Below, piece by piece: positions 1 through 5,725 of a stretch of DNA of 12,912 nt. The stretch is taken from assembly GCA_002068775.1 (NCBI GenBank), contig MWAX01000113.1, positions 1 through 12,912 of the forward strand, given 5' to 3'. The notes beneath the pieces were generated by a model that was not told where the DNA came from, made no database searches, and worked only from the letters and a program-made list of their open reading frames with translations. The translations under genes were made by a program, and so were the position numbers. The stretch comes from Actinobacteria bacterium ADurb.Bin346 (GTDB lineage: Bacteria > Actinomycetota > Humimicrobiia > Humimicrobiales > Humimicrobiaceae). Each line of letters begins with the position of its first letter. Within the stretch, counting starts at the first letter, position 1.

Positions 1-3
1 AAA

Positions 4-49
4 AGCAGATCACTTATTTTTTTTAATTATCCTTTTATTTAAATCTGCT
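4..49. repeat. inverted repeat with long AT-rich loop
   Basis: AGCAGAT at 4-10 is the exact reverse complement of ATCTGCT at 43-49, and the 32 bases between are almost all A/T. The second arm is followed by a T-rich stretch (CTATTTATT). It could be the end of an upstream transcript, which would lie outside the window, or a chance dyad in AT-rich DNA. The long loop makes a strong intrinsic terminator unlikely. Confidence 0.3.
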
Positions 50-59
50 CTATTTATTG

Positions 60-73
60 ATTACCCCGGTAAT
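60..73. promoter_or_regulatory. 14-bp palindrome upstream of the lipoprotein gene
   Basis: ATTACC at 60-65 and GGTAAT at 68-73 form a perfect dyad around CC. The centre is too tight for a stable RNA hairpin, so a DNA-binding (operator) site is more plausible than a terminator. It lies about 60 bases before the first gene, in the expected promoter zone. An AT-rich TATATATA run at 91-98 could include a -10 element, but I see no good -35 at the right spacing. The regulatory role is inferred from position alone. Confidence 0.3.
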
Positions 74-128
74 TAAAAAACTCTAAAGAATATATATAGC
101 AAAAGGTAAATTTTTTTCGGAAATAATT

Positions 129-1265
129 ATGAACAGGCAGAAATTAAATATTCAATTTCTTTTTAAATTTTTATTTATTTTCATAATGCTTACATGCTCT
201 TTAATACTGGCCGGATGCCTTGCCGGATGCACAGGATCAAAGGACAGTGATAAATTAAAACCGGCAGATGATTATAGAAATGCTGAAACGGATGTCCTGC
301 GTAAAAGCGCAGCGGGGCAATCTGTAAAAGACAGCATATGTGCCGGTGAAGCAAATGAACAGAAATCAAAACAGGAAGATGTGCTCTCAGAAATTGATGA
401 AATGCTTGTCCAGGAAGTGCCTCCTTATAATGCGCTGTTTTTACTTGATAAGAGCATAAGCATCATGGACACAAAAAAAGCGGAAAGCGCTGCCGATGCA
501 GTTGAAAAATTGCTTAAAATTTACGAAATCAAATATGGAGACATGTTTTTTTCAGATGATGTTGAAGATTACCAGAAACAGTTAAAAGATTTTGCGCAGG
601 GGTTTGCCGGAATAAATAATGAAGAAATTACAAAAGAGCAGGCAGCAAATATATGGGAAGAAGGCCTCAGCTCTCTGCTCGATGAGATGTATGACAGCGG
701 TTTTAAACTCGTTAATCTTAAAGGTCTTTGGACTCCGGTGATTGATTACAGCAGAATTTTGCCATATGTGAAGTATCTTGGAGATGATTACGCTGCAGGT
801 ATTGCATTTAAAGCCATGGAATCAGATAAAATTTATAGAATCGATGAAACAGTCAAGGTCTCATGGAATGAAATTGCTTCGAGAATAATAAGTGCTGAAG
901 ATTTTCTTTTAAAATATCCGCAGAGCAGCAAATATGCTGAAATGGCAGGAAAGTATTATGATTATTTATCTGTATATTTTACCGGCGCCGATAATACGCC
1001 TGTCATTGATGATGATTCCGGCAAATTCAGAGATGAAGTACTGGAAAGTTACAATAATATAGTAAATAATAGGAATAATGAAAAATTTTTTATATATAAA
1101 GTCATTACAAATTATCTTGAAGTTATATCAAGTAATAATAATATTATGAATGTGTCTGTATTGGATTTCATAAAACAGTCTTACAAAGATGCGGAAAAAA
1201 ACTTTGGAATAAAAAACCCTTATTTACTTCAGGCACAGCTAAAACTTTTATTAATTTATAATTAA
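129..1265 (+). CDS. hypothetical lipoprotein of unknown function (378 aa)
   Basis: I do not recognise this protein. It starts with a short basic segment (NRQK), a hydrophobic core at about residues 8-29 and a lipobox ending LILAGC at Cys30, so it should be exported, lipidated and anchored to the membrane. A second AGC follows at once, giving Cys34. The mature part is acidic, soluble-looking and mostly helical in character. It holds a segment resembling helical-repeat lipoproteins (FLLKYPQSSKYAEMAGKYYD, about residues 258-277) and an Asn-rich stretch near residues 315-340. There is no recognisable catalytic motif. ATG 129 is chosen because it gives a complete signal peptide, although the Shine-Dalgarno (CGGA at 118-121) is weak. 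The next gene, also a lipoprotein, follows after 32 bases, so the two are probably co-transcribed. Confidence 0.75.
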   Translation: MNRQKLNIQFLFKFLFIFIMLTCSLILAGCLAGCTGSKDSDKLKPADDYRNAETDVLRKSAAGQSVKDSICAGEANEQKSKQEDVLSEIDEMLVQEVPPYNALFLLDKSISIMDTKKAESAADAVEKLLKIYEIKYGDMFFSDDVEDYQKQLKDFAQGFAGINNEEITKEQAANIWEEGLSSLLDEMYDSGFKLVNLKGLWTPVIDYSRILPYVKYLGDDYAAGIAFKAMESDKIYRIDETVKVSWNEIASRIISAEDFLLKYPQSSKYAEMAGKYYDYLSVYFTGADNTPVIDDDSGKFRDEVLESYNNIVNNRNNEKFFIYKVITNYLEVISSNNNIMNVSVLDFIKQSYKDAEKNFGIKNPYLLQAQLKLLLIYN

Positions 1266-1297
1266 GAATCAGAGTTTAAAACAGGAAAGGACAGATC

Positions 1298-2080
1298 ATG
1301 GATAAAATCAAAATATTTAAAACGCTTATTCTGATTATTGTATGCATGTTTGTATTTCTGGCTGCGGTTTTATTGGCAGGGTGCCTTGCATCAGACCTCC
1401 CCATACTGACCGAGACTCCGGAAAGCACCGGCAATGCTGTACAAAATACCATATCAGTGACAGGCGAAGGAAATGTCAAGGTGGTTCCCGACGAGGGATT
1501 TATTGACGTGGCAGTCATGGTGGAAAAAACTTCCACCCAGGAAGCTGTGGATGAAAACAGCAGGATAGCAAAACAGGTTACTGATGCAATAGAAAAGATA
1601 GATGCTTCAAACCTGAAACTGCAGACAGTAAGCTATGACCTCTCTCCATTATATGACTATTCTCAGGAAAACCAGCCGCCAAAAATATATGCATACAGGG
1701 CTACAACAATAATTGAGGCCAGGACGACTGACCTTAATAAAATCGGACAGATTATATCAACTGCAACTGAAGCAGGAGCAACATCAATTTCTTCTATTGG
1801 TTTTGATCTCACGGAGCTCACAAAAATAAGCGCAAAAAATGATGCACTTGCAAAAGCTGCAAGAGATGCAGAAAACAAGGCTGACGCTATTGCTGGCGCA
1901 ATGGGATTGAAGATAGAAAAAGTGCTGTTCATCTCCGAAGGCTCCACATCTTATCCCGGGCCCGTACTGGCTTCAGCAAGTGAAAAAAAAGGAGCAGACA
2001 TGGTAATGTCGCCTGTCGTCTTCCCGCAGGAAATGGAAATCAGCTCGTCTGTAAGTGTAACTTATTATTTTTCAAAATAG
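1298..2080 (+). CDS. SIMPL-domain (DUF541) lipoprotein
   Basis: The 260-residue product has a type II signal peptide: basic start (DKIKIFK), hydrophobic core to about residue 26, and lipobox LLAGC with Cys29. From about residue 48 to the end it matches the SIMPL/DUF541 family: an opening ISVTGEGNVKVVPDEG segment, a repeated helix-forming middle (residues ~70-100), and a late helix KNDALAKAARDAENKADAIA followed by the beta-rich ending SSVSVTYYF. Family members occur in periplasm or cell surface locations, and their biochemical role is poorly defined. The start is supported by the purine-rich GGAAAGGA at 1283-1290, eight bases before ATG. The gene sits 32 bases after one lipoprotein gene and 17 bases before a phosphatase gene, pointing to one operon. 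The family call is sound; the function is unknown. Confidence 0.85.
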   Translation: MDKIKIFKTLILIIVCMFVFLAAVLLAGCLASDLPILTETPESTGNAVQNTISVTGEGNVKVVPDEGFIDVAVMVEKTSTQEAVDENSRIAKQVTDAIEKIDASNLKLQTVSYDLSPLYDYSQENQPPKIYAYRATTIIEARTTDLNKIGQIISTATEAGATSISSIGFDLTELTKISAKNDALAKAARDAENKADAIAGAMGLKIEKVLFISEGSTSYPGPVLASASEKKGADMVMSPVVFPQEMEISSSVSVTYYFSK

Positions 2081-2097
2081 GATGAATTGGAGAGAGA

Positions 2098-2772
2098 ATG
2101 GGAGTAAAGCTTTTTTTAATCAGGCATGGGCAAACTGATGGGAACGCGCAGGGCAGATATCAGGGCTCTATGGACACTCATCTCACTGATGAAGGCAGGC
2201 ATCAGGCGCTTTGTGCAAAAAAATATCTTGCAAATGTAAAATTTTCCAGCATTTATTCGAGCAATATGAAAAGGGCAATAGAGACCGCACAAATAATTTC
2301 AGACGGACTGCCGCATGAAATAAAAATACGGGAAAACTTGAAAGAAATAAATTTTGGCAAGTGGGAAGGCTTAAAGTTTGAAGAAATCAACCAGAAATAC
2401 CGCAGCGATTACCAGGCATGGTTAAATGACCCGTTTAAAAGCCCGCCTACGGGAGGTGAAAGCTTTACTGACCTTATAAGCAGAGCTGATAGTGAAATAA
2501 AAAAGATAATATCAGAAAATCCTGATGGAAGCAGTGTTGCAATTATCACTCACGGCGGAGTCATACTGGCGCTTTTAGTGAGCTGGCTGAAGATACCGCC
2601 CGAGTGCTGGAGATCCATTATACAGAGGCAGGGAGCAATAAATGTGGTCGTGATAGACAGGGACTTTCCATATATTTCATCAGTGAATTATACAGGACAT
2701 ATCAATCCTGTTTATGATGACAGTGAAGATAGGGTAATAGAGCTTTACAGTAAGGTAAAAGAAGACAGGTAA
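2098..2772 (+). CDS. histidine phosphatase superfamily (phosphoglycerate mutase-like) protein
   Basis: The 224-residue cytosolic protein carries the full branch-1 histidine phosphatase set. The RHG motif is at residues 9-11 with the phospho-accepting His10, followed by the usual TDGNAQGRYQG loop. The second phosphate-binding Arg is Arg59 (NMKRAIETAQ), the proton-donor Glu is Glu83 (KEINFGKWEG), and the second catalytic His is His152 (IITHGG). FGxWEG resembles the CobC (alpha-ribazole phosphatase)/GpmB-like subgroup, but the substrate cannot be read from sequence and no cobalamin gene lies nearby. The Shine-Dalgarno GGAGAGAG (from 2089) is just before ATG 2098. The gene is 17 bases after the SIMPL gene and probably co-transcribed with it. 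Its last codons and stop lie inside a 14-bp tandem duplication. Confidence 0.9.
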   Translation: MGVKLFLIRHGQTDGNAQGRYQGSMDTHLTDEGRHQALCAKKYLANVKFSSIYSSNMKRAIETAQIISDGLPHEIKIRENLKEINFGKWEGLKFEEINQKYRSDYQAWLNDPFKSPPTGGESFTDLISRADSEIKKIISENPDGSSVAIITHGGVILALLVSWLKIPPECWRSIIQRQGAINVVVIDRDFPYISSVNYTGHINPVYDDSEDRVIELYSKVKEDR

Positions 2773-2781
2773 AAGAAGACA
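2753..2781. repeat. perfect 14-bp tandem duplication over a stop codon
   Basis: GGTAAAAGAAGACA occurs at 2754-2767 and again, with no gap, at 2768-2781; the A before the first copy extends the identity to 29 bases of period 14. The phosphatase gene's TAA (2770-2772) is read inside the second copy. Because 14 is not a multiple of three, the second copy is read in a shifted frame. Confidence 0.9.
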
Positions 2782-2823
2782 ATTAAGCATTTGCCGCCAG
2801 TCTTAGCGGACATAAAAATATTA

Positions 2824-2852
2824 TTGCATATTGGCAGCAATTGTTATATTAT
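2824..2852 (+). promoter_or_regulatory. candidate promoter for the rpsF operon
   Basis: TTGCAT (2824-2829) and TATTAT (2847-2852) are separated by 17 bases. The -10 matches the sigma-70/sigma-A consensus at five of six positions, the -35 at only three. A start near 2859 would give a leader of about 105 bases before rpsF, in the 193-base gap after the phosphatase gene where a new transcription unit is expected. This is an inference from spacing and consensus only. Confidence 0.35.
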
Positions 2853-2923
2853 CCCTTCGGAATACTTTATAGTTAAAAAATTAATACGAAACTATTGGTT
2901 TTCCTTCTGCTCTGAATATGCAG

Positions 2924-2950
2924 GGCCTAATTTTTAAAGAATTTTAGTCC
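2924..2950 (+). promoter_or_regulatory. imperfect hairpin directly before the rpsF Shine-Dalgarno
   Basis: Bases 2924-2950 can fold into a stem: GG:CC, a C:T mismatch, CTAA:TTAG, a T:T internal loop, then three A:T/G:T pairs around an AAA loop. The base of the stem touches the G-run ribosome-binding site at 2954-2958. Leaders of rpsF operons in several bacteria carry an element bound by the S6:S18 complex. I cannot identify the conserved CCG of that element here, so only the hairpin is supported. It is AT-rich and may be weak. Confidence 0.3.
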
Positions 2951-2965
2951 AAAGGGGGAAATTTG

Positions 2966-3259
2966 ATGAAGAGCTATGAGATGATGCTGATCTTCATTCC
3001 TGAAATGGATGAAGGCGCGGTAAATGAAGAAGTTTCAAAAATAACATCAGTTATTGAGAAATCAAAAGGCACAATCCAGGGCACAGAGCTCTGGGGAGTT
3101 AAGAAACTCGCATATCCGATAAAACACCAGGATAATGGCTTCTATACGCTGATTAACTTTAATTCAGACACTTCAATACTGCCTGAGCTTGACAGGCTGA
3201 ATAAAATAAATGACAAGATCCTCAGACACCTGATTGTAAAGACTGGTGAGGGTAATTAA
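2966..3259 (+). CDS. rpsF: 30S ribosomal protein S6
   Basis: The 97-residue product has the S6 opening KSYEMMLIF, the central ELWGVKKLAYPIKHQDNGFYTLINF strand-loop-strand that is characteristic of the family, and the ending DKILRHLIVKT. S6 binds S18 and helps form the platform of the 30S subunit. The frame can be opened from TTG 2963, but ATG 2966 is preferred: it gives the usual start (MKSYE) and lies seven bases after the G-rich Shine-Dalgarno AAAGGGGG (2951-2958), against four for TTG. It heads the rpsF-ssb-rpsR cluster conserved in most bacteria, and ssb follows after 45 bases. Length is normal. Confidence 0.95.
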   Translation: MKSYEMMLIFIPEMDEGAVNEEVSKITSVIEKSKGTIQGTELWGVKKLAYPIKHQDNGFYTLINFNSDTSILPELDRLNKINDKILRHLIVKTGEGN

Positions 3260-3304
3260 AATAATTCCCCGGATTATAAATCTTAAGCCGAAAGTGGTGG
3301 TGTT

Positions 3305-3760
3305 ATGGCTATTGGTGTAAATAACGTTACTGTAGTTGGCAATATTACAAGGGATCCTGAACTTCGATTCACGCCAAATGGCACCCCGGTTGCAAGTTTT
3401 GGGATAGCTGTAAATAAAAGAACCCAAAATAAAGCCTCAGGAGAATGGATTAATGAAGCAGATTTCTTTAATGTTGTTGCATGGTTTAAACTTGCAGAAA
3501 ATTGTGCAGAAAGCCTGAACAAAGGCGACAGGATTCTTGTGACAGGCAGGCTTTCACAGGAAAGCTGGGAAGACAAAGATGGGGCCAAGAGATCAACTTA
3601 CAGAATAATTGCAAATGTAATTGCTCCAAGTCTTGAATTTGCAACCTGCAAAATAGATAGAAATCCAAGGTCCGAGACGGGTATTATGGGGCAGGGTCCG
3701 GGCAGGGAAGAGCCTGTTGATGAAGAAATTGATTTTACCGGTGACGATATACCATTTTAA
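3305..3760 (+). CDS. ssb: single-stranded DNA-binding protein
   Basis: SSB coats single-stranded DNA during replication, repair and recombination and recruits partners through its C-terminal tip. The 151-residue product shows the OB fold at about residues 5-110: NNVTVVGNITRDPELRFTPN, then ASFGIAVN, EADFFNVVAWFKLAENC and GDRILVTGRL. A short flexible linker precedes the acidic tip GDDIPF, the site used to bind polymerase, helicase and repair partners. The linker is shorter than in many bacterial SSBs. ATG 3305 follows the Shine-Dalgarno-like GGTGGTG. Its place between rpsF and rpsR is the standard arrangement, so it is probably translated from the ribosomal-protein transcript. Confidence 0.96.
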   Translation: MAIGVNNVTVVGNITRDPELRFTPNGTPVASFGIAVNKRTQNKASGEWINEADFFNVVAWFKLAENCAESLNKGDRILVTGRLSQESWEDKDGAKRSTYRIIANVIAPSLEFATCKIDRNPRSETGIMGQGPGREEPVDEEIDFTGDDIPF

Positions 3761-3794
3761 TTTTTATTTGATTGAATCCAAGTTTATCTGTAAA

Positions 3795-3800
3795 AAGGAG
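3795..3800 (+). promoter_or_regulatory. Shine-Dalgarno that fixes the rpsR TTG start
   Basis: AAGGAG lies seven bases before TTG 3808. The only alternative upstream in-frame start, TTG 3772, has no such site. Confidence 0.8.
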
Positions 3801-3807
3801 TCTTAAA

Positions 3808-4092
3808 TTGGGAAAAAGAACAAACAGGGAAAAGGAAACGGAAAGAAAGAGCTCTCTTTCCGGCTCGTCTGCGATGAACTTAAGGCAGCGAAAAAGGTAT
3901 TGTTATTTTTGTAAGGAAAATGTCAATTATATAGATTACAAAAATGTTGCAGTTTTGAAAAAATTTGTGTCTGATAAAGGTAAAATAAGGCCCAAGAGGT
4001 CCACCGGAAATTGTGTCCAGCACCAGAAAATGATTGCAGACGCTATTAAGAGGTCAAGAGAAGTAGCGCTTATGCCATATTTCCGCAGATAG
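3808..4092 (+). CDS. rpsR: 30S ribosomal protein S18 (zinc-binding form)
   Basis: S18 pairs with S6 on the 30S platform. The frame stays open from TTG 3772, but the start is placed at TTG 3808, which follows AAGGAG by seven bases and gives 94 residues. The added 12 residues of the longer version would be unusual. The core RYCYFCKENVNYIDYKNV, KGKIRPKRSTGNC and IKRSREVALMPYF match S18. Cys32, Cys35, Cys69 and His72 form the zinc-ligand set of the 'C+' type of S18. Residues 3-30 form a charged N-terminal extension (KRTNREKETERKSS). The DUF2232 gene follows after 23 bases. Confidence 0.94.
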   Translation: MGKRTNREKETERKSSLSGSSAMNLRQRKRYCYFCKENVNYIDYKNVAVLKKFVSDKGKIRPKRSTGNCVQHQKMIADAIKRSREVALMPYFRR

Positions 4093-4115
4093 AAATATTT
4101 AAAATAAAGGCTGTT

Positions 4116-5117
4116 ATGTCTTTTGAGTCCTTTGAAAATATAAATAATACAGGCCCGAAGAAGGCAAATCTTGCTTTCATGATTCTTTTTACAGTTTCTG
4201 CAATGGCAGCACTGGCTATATTGCCTTTTTTTGGTTTTATAAGTCTTGCTTTCATACCGGTACCGGCGGCGCTGCTTCTCTGCATGAACAGATACAGAGA
4301 TGCCGTCATCTGTGCGATTGCAGGGACAGTTATCCTGTTTATCTTCAATTATATTCTTGCACTTGTACTGCTGGCAATCATAGCAGGTGTATCATTTTAT
4401 TACAGGCATATTAAAGATAAGGATAAAATCATAAAACCGGCATATTCAGTTCTTATTCTGGCGGCAATTTTTGCATCTTCAATCCTTATTTACCTGCTTG
4501 CAGAATCAGCTGCTATTGGAAGTAATGCATTCAGTCAGTTGATTGTAAAATATAATGAATCTGTTAAAAACATATTCAGTCAGCAATTTCTTGATGAAAT
4601 GCGCTCAGTTATAATTATTGACAGCTCACAGCTTGAAACGGCAGCGAAACAGACGCAGGATATGTTCCTGTTTATGCCAAAATTATTTCCGGGCTTACTG
4701 GCTGTTTTTTTCGGGCTCACCGGTTTGCTGAATTATTATTTCAGCTACTTTTTTTTTAGAAGATATCAGGTTAAGGTACCGCAGCCTGTTTCATTTAAAG
4801 AGTTGGATGTTCCGTGGTATTGCTGCTGGGGTGTTATTGCAGGTATTGTCTGCCTGGTCATACCTAAATTCAATGATGCTTATGACGGGATACTGGACAT
4901 TGCAGGGTATAACCTTATTATTGCTTTCGGCACTCTATATCTTTTACTTGGTATTGCTGTATTGTGGGGATTGCTGGAGCGCTTTAAGGTAAGGAATTCA
5001 GTAAAGATTTTTATAATTGTAATTGTTTTTTTATTTTTTGGTTTTTTAATAATTTTACCTGTATTGGGTCTTATAGATATCTGGGCAAATTTCAGAAAAC
5101 TCAACAGGAGTCAATAA
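4116..5117 (+). CDS. DUF2232 (YybS-like) polytopic membrane protein
   Basis: The 333-residue protein is mostly hydrophobic. About eight membrane segments can be picked out: roughly residues 17-35, 38-55, 63-90, 107-128, 191-212, 234-250, 265-284 and 294-318, with a larger soluble loop around 130-185. The ending LGLIDIWANFRKL and the position between rpsR and rplI fit the DUF2232/YybS family, which is fixed in this cluster in Firmicutes and of unknown function. ATG 4116 follows AAAGG (4106-4110). Only 13 bases separate it from rplI, so it is part of the ribosomal operon. In B. subtilis the c-di-AMP phosphodiesterase gene gdpP lies between yybS and rplI; it is absent here. Confidence 0.8.
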   Translation: MSFESFENINNTGPKKANLAFMILFTVSAMAALAILPFFGFISLAFIPVPAALLLCMNRYRDAVICAIAGTVILFIFNYILALVLLAIIAGVSFYYRHIKDKDKIIKPAYSVLILAAIFASSILIYLLAESAAIGSNAFSQLIVKYNESVKNIFSQQFLDEMRSVIIIDSSQLETAAKQTQDMFLFMPKLFPGLLAVFFGLTGLLNYYFSYFFFRRYQVKVPQPVSFKELDVPWYCCWGVIAGIVCLVIPKFNDAYDGILDIAGYNLIIAFGTLYLLLGIAVLWGLLERFKVRNSVKIFIIVIVFLFFGFLIILPVLGLIDIWANFRKLNRSQ

Positions 5118-5118
5118 A

Positions 5119-5125
5119 AAGGAGG
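5119..5125 (+). promoter_or_regulatory. strong Shine-Dalgarno for the rplI TTG start
   Basis: AAGGAGG begins one base after the stop of the DUF2232 gene and ends five bases before TTG 5131, so it supports the non-ATG start of L9. Confidence 0.85.
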
Positions 5126-5130
5126 ATAAT

Positions 5131-5637
5131 TTGAAGGTTGTGCTTACCAGGGATTATGAAAAATTAGGCAGTGCAGGCGATGTGATAAATGTTAAAGACG
5201 GGTTTGCAAAAAACTTCCTTATACCGAATAATATTGCGCTGATTGCAACACAGGGGAATATTAATCAGATGGAAATTGTTAAAAAATCCCTGATAAAAAA
5301 AGAAGCAAAAAATATAGAGGAAGCTAAAAAGATAGCAGAGATAATTGACGGGACAACTGTCACAATAAAAGTTAATTCGAGCCCTGACGGCAAATTATAT
5401 GGCTCGATCACAACAAAGGATATAGCTGAAAAGATATTTGAGCTTAAAAAGGTGGAGCTTGACAAGAAAAAGATAGATCTTGAGGAGCATATCAAAGAAG
5501 TCGGGAATTATGAAGTCAACGTAAGGCTTTACAAAGAAATAAAAGCTGTCATCAAACTCGAAATAATAAGCGACGATTTCATTATCAGTGAGCCTCAAAA
5601 AGAATCTGAGGATGAAGAAACACCTGAAGAAGTTTAG
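5131..5637 (+). CDS. rplI: 50S ribosomal protein L9
   Basis: L9 is an elongated protein of the 50S subunit that helps maintain reading frame. The N-terminal domain is clear: KVVLTRDYEKLGSAGDVINVKDGFAKNFLIP, residues 2-32, matching the family signature. It is followed by the long connecting helix (about residues 45-75, Lys/Glu-rich) and the C-terminal domain (SSPDGKLYGSITTKDIAE to VRLYKEIKAVIKLEII). At 168 residues it exceeds the usual ~150 because of an acidic tail (ESEDEETPEEV). The start is TTG 5131, fixed by AAGGAGG five bases upstream and by the universally conserved opening MKVVL. dnaB follows after 88 bases. Confidence 0.96.
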   Translation: MKVVLTRDYEKLGSAGDVINVKDGFAKNFLIPNNIALIATQGNINQMEIVKKSLIKKEAKNIEEAKKIAEIIDGTTVTIKVNSSPDGKLYGSITTKDIAEKIFELKKVELDKKKIDLEEHIKEVGNYEVNVRLYKEIKAVIKLEIISDDFIISEPQKESEDEETPEEV

Positions 5638-5708
5638 CTGGAAAAAATGTAGATTTGTAAGAAATCAGTTATATATTTTCAAAAGAAGTTATAAAATTAA
5701 TAAGTAAC

Positions 5709-5714
5709 TATATT
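5709..5714 (+). promoter_or_regulatory. possible -10 element immediately before dnaB
   Basis: TATATT at 5709-5714 lies just 11 bases before the dnaB ATG. If used, transcription would start around 5721 and the message would be almost leaderless. There is no good -35 at 17 bases (AAGTTA). Direct repeats of AGTTATA (5668-5674 and 5688-5694) lie just upstream. This is weak and inferred mainly from the missing Shine-Dalgarno. Confidence 0.25.
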
Positions 5715-5725
5715 ATTCTTTCAAT

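Noticed and set aside
1276..1536. Minus-strand ORFs lying under the + strand genes throughout the window (for example 1276-1536)
   Set aside because: They are opposite genes with clear family matches, have no family motifs or ribosome-binding sites of their own, and are best explained as antisense shadows.
2794..2809. CCGC/GCGG hairpin after the phosphatase gene as a terminator
   Set aside because: Only four pairs with an eight-base loop, followed by CATAAAAATA with no T-run on the transcribed strand.
3772..3807. Longer rpsR start at TTG 3772
   Set aside because: There is no Shine-Dalgarno before it, whereas AAGGAG at 3795-3800 is ideally placed for TTG 3808. The extra residues are not part of S18.
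4807..4992. Second-frame + strand ORF inside the DUF2232 gene
   Set aside because: It lies fully inside a membrane-protein gene, and its hydrophobic content follows from the T-rich codons of the real frame.
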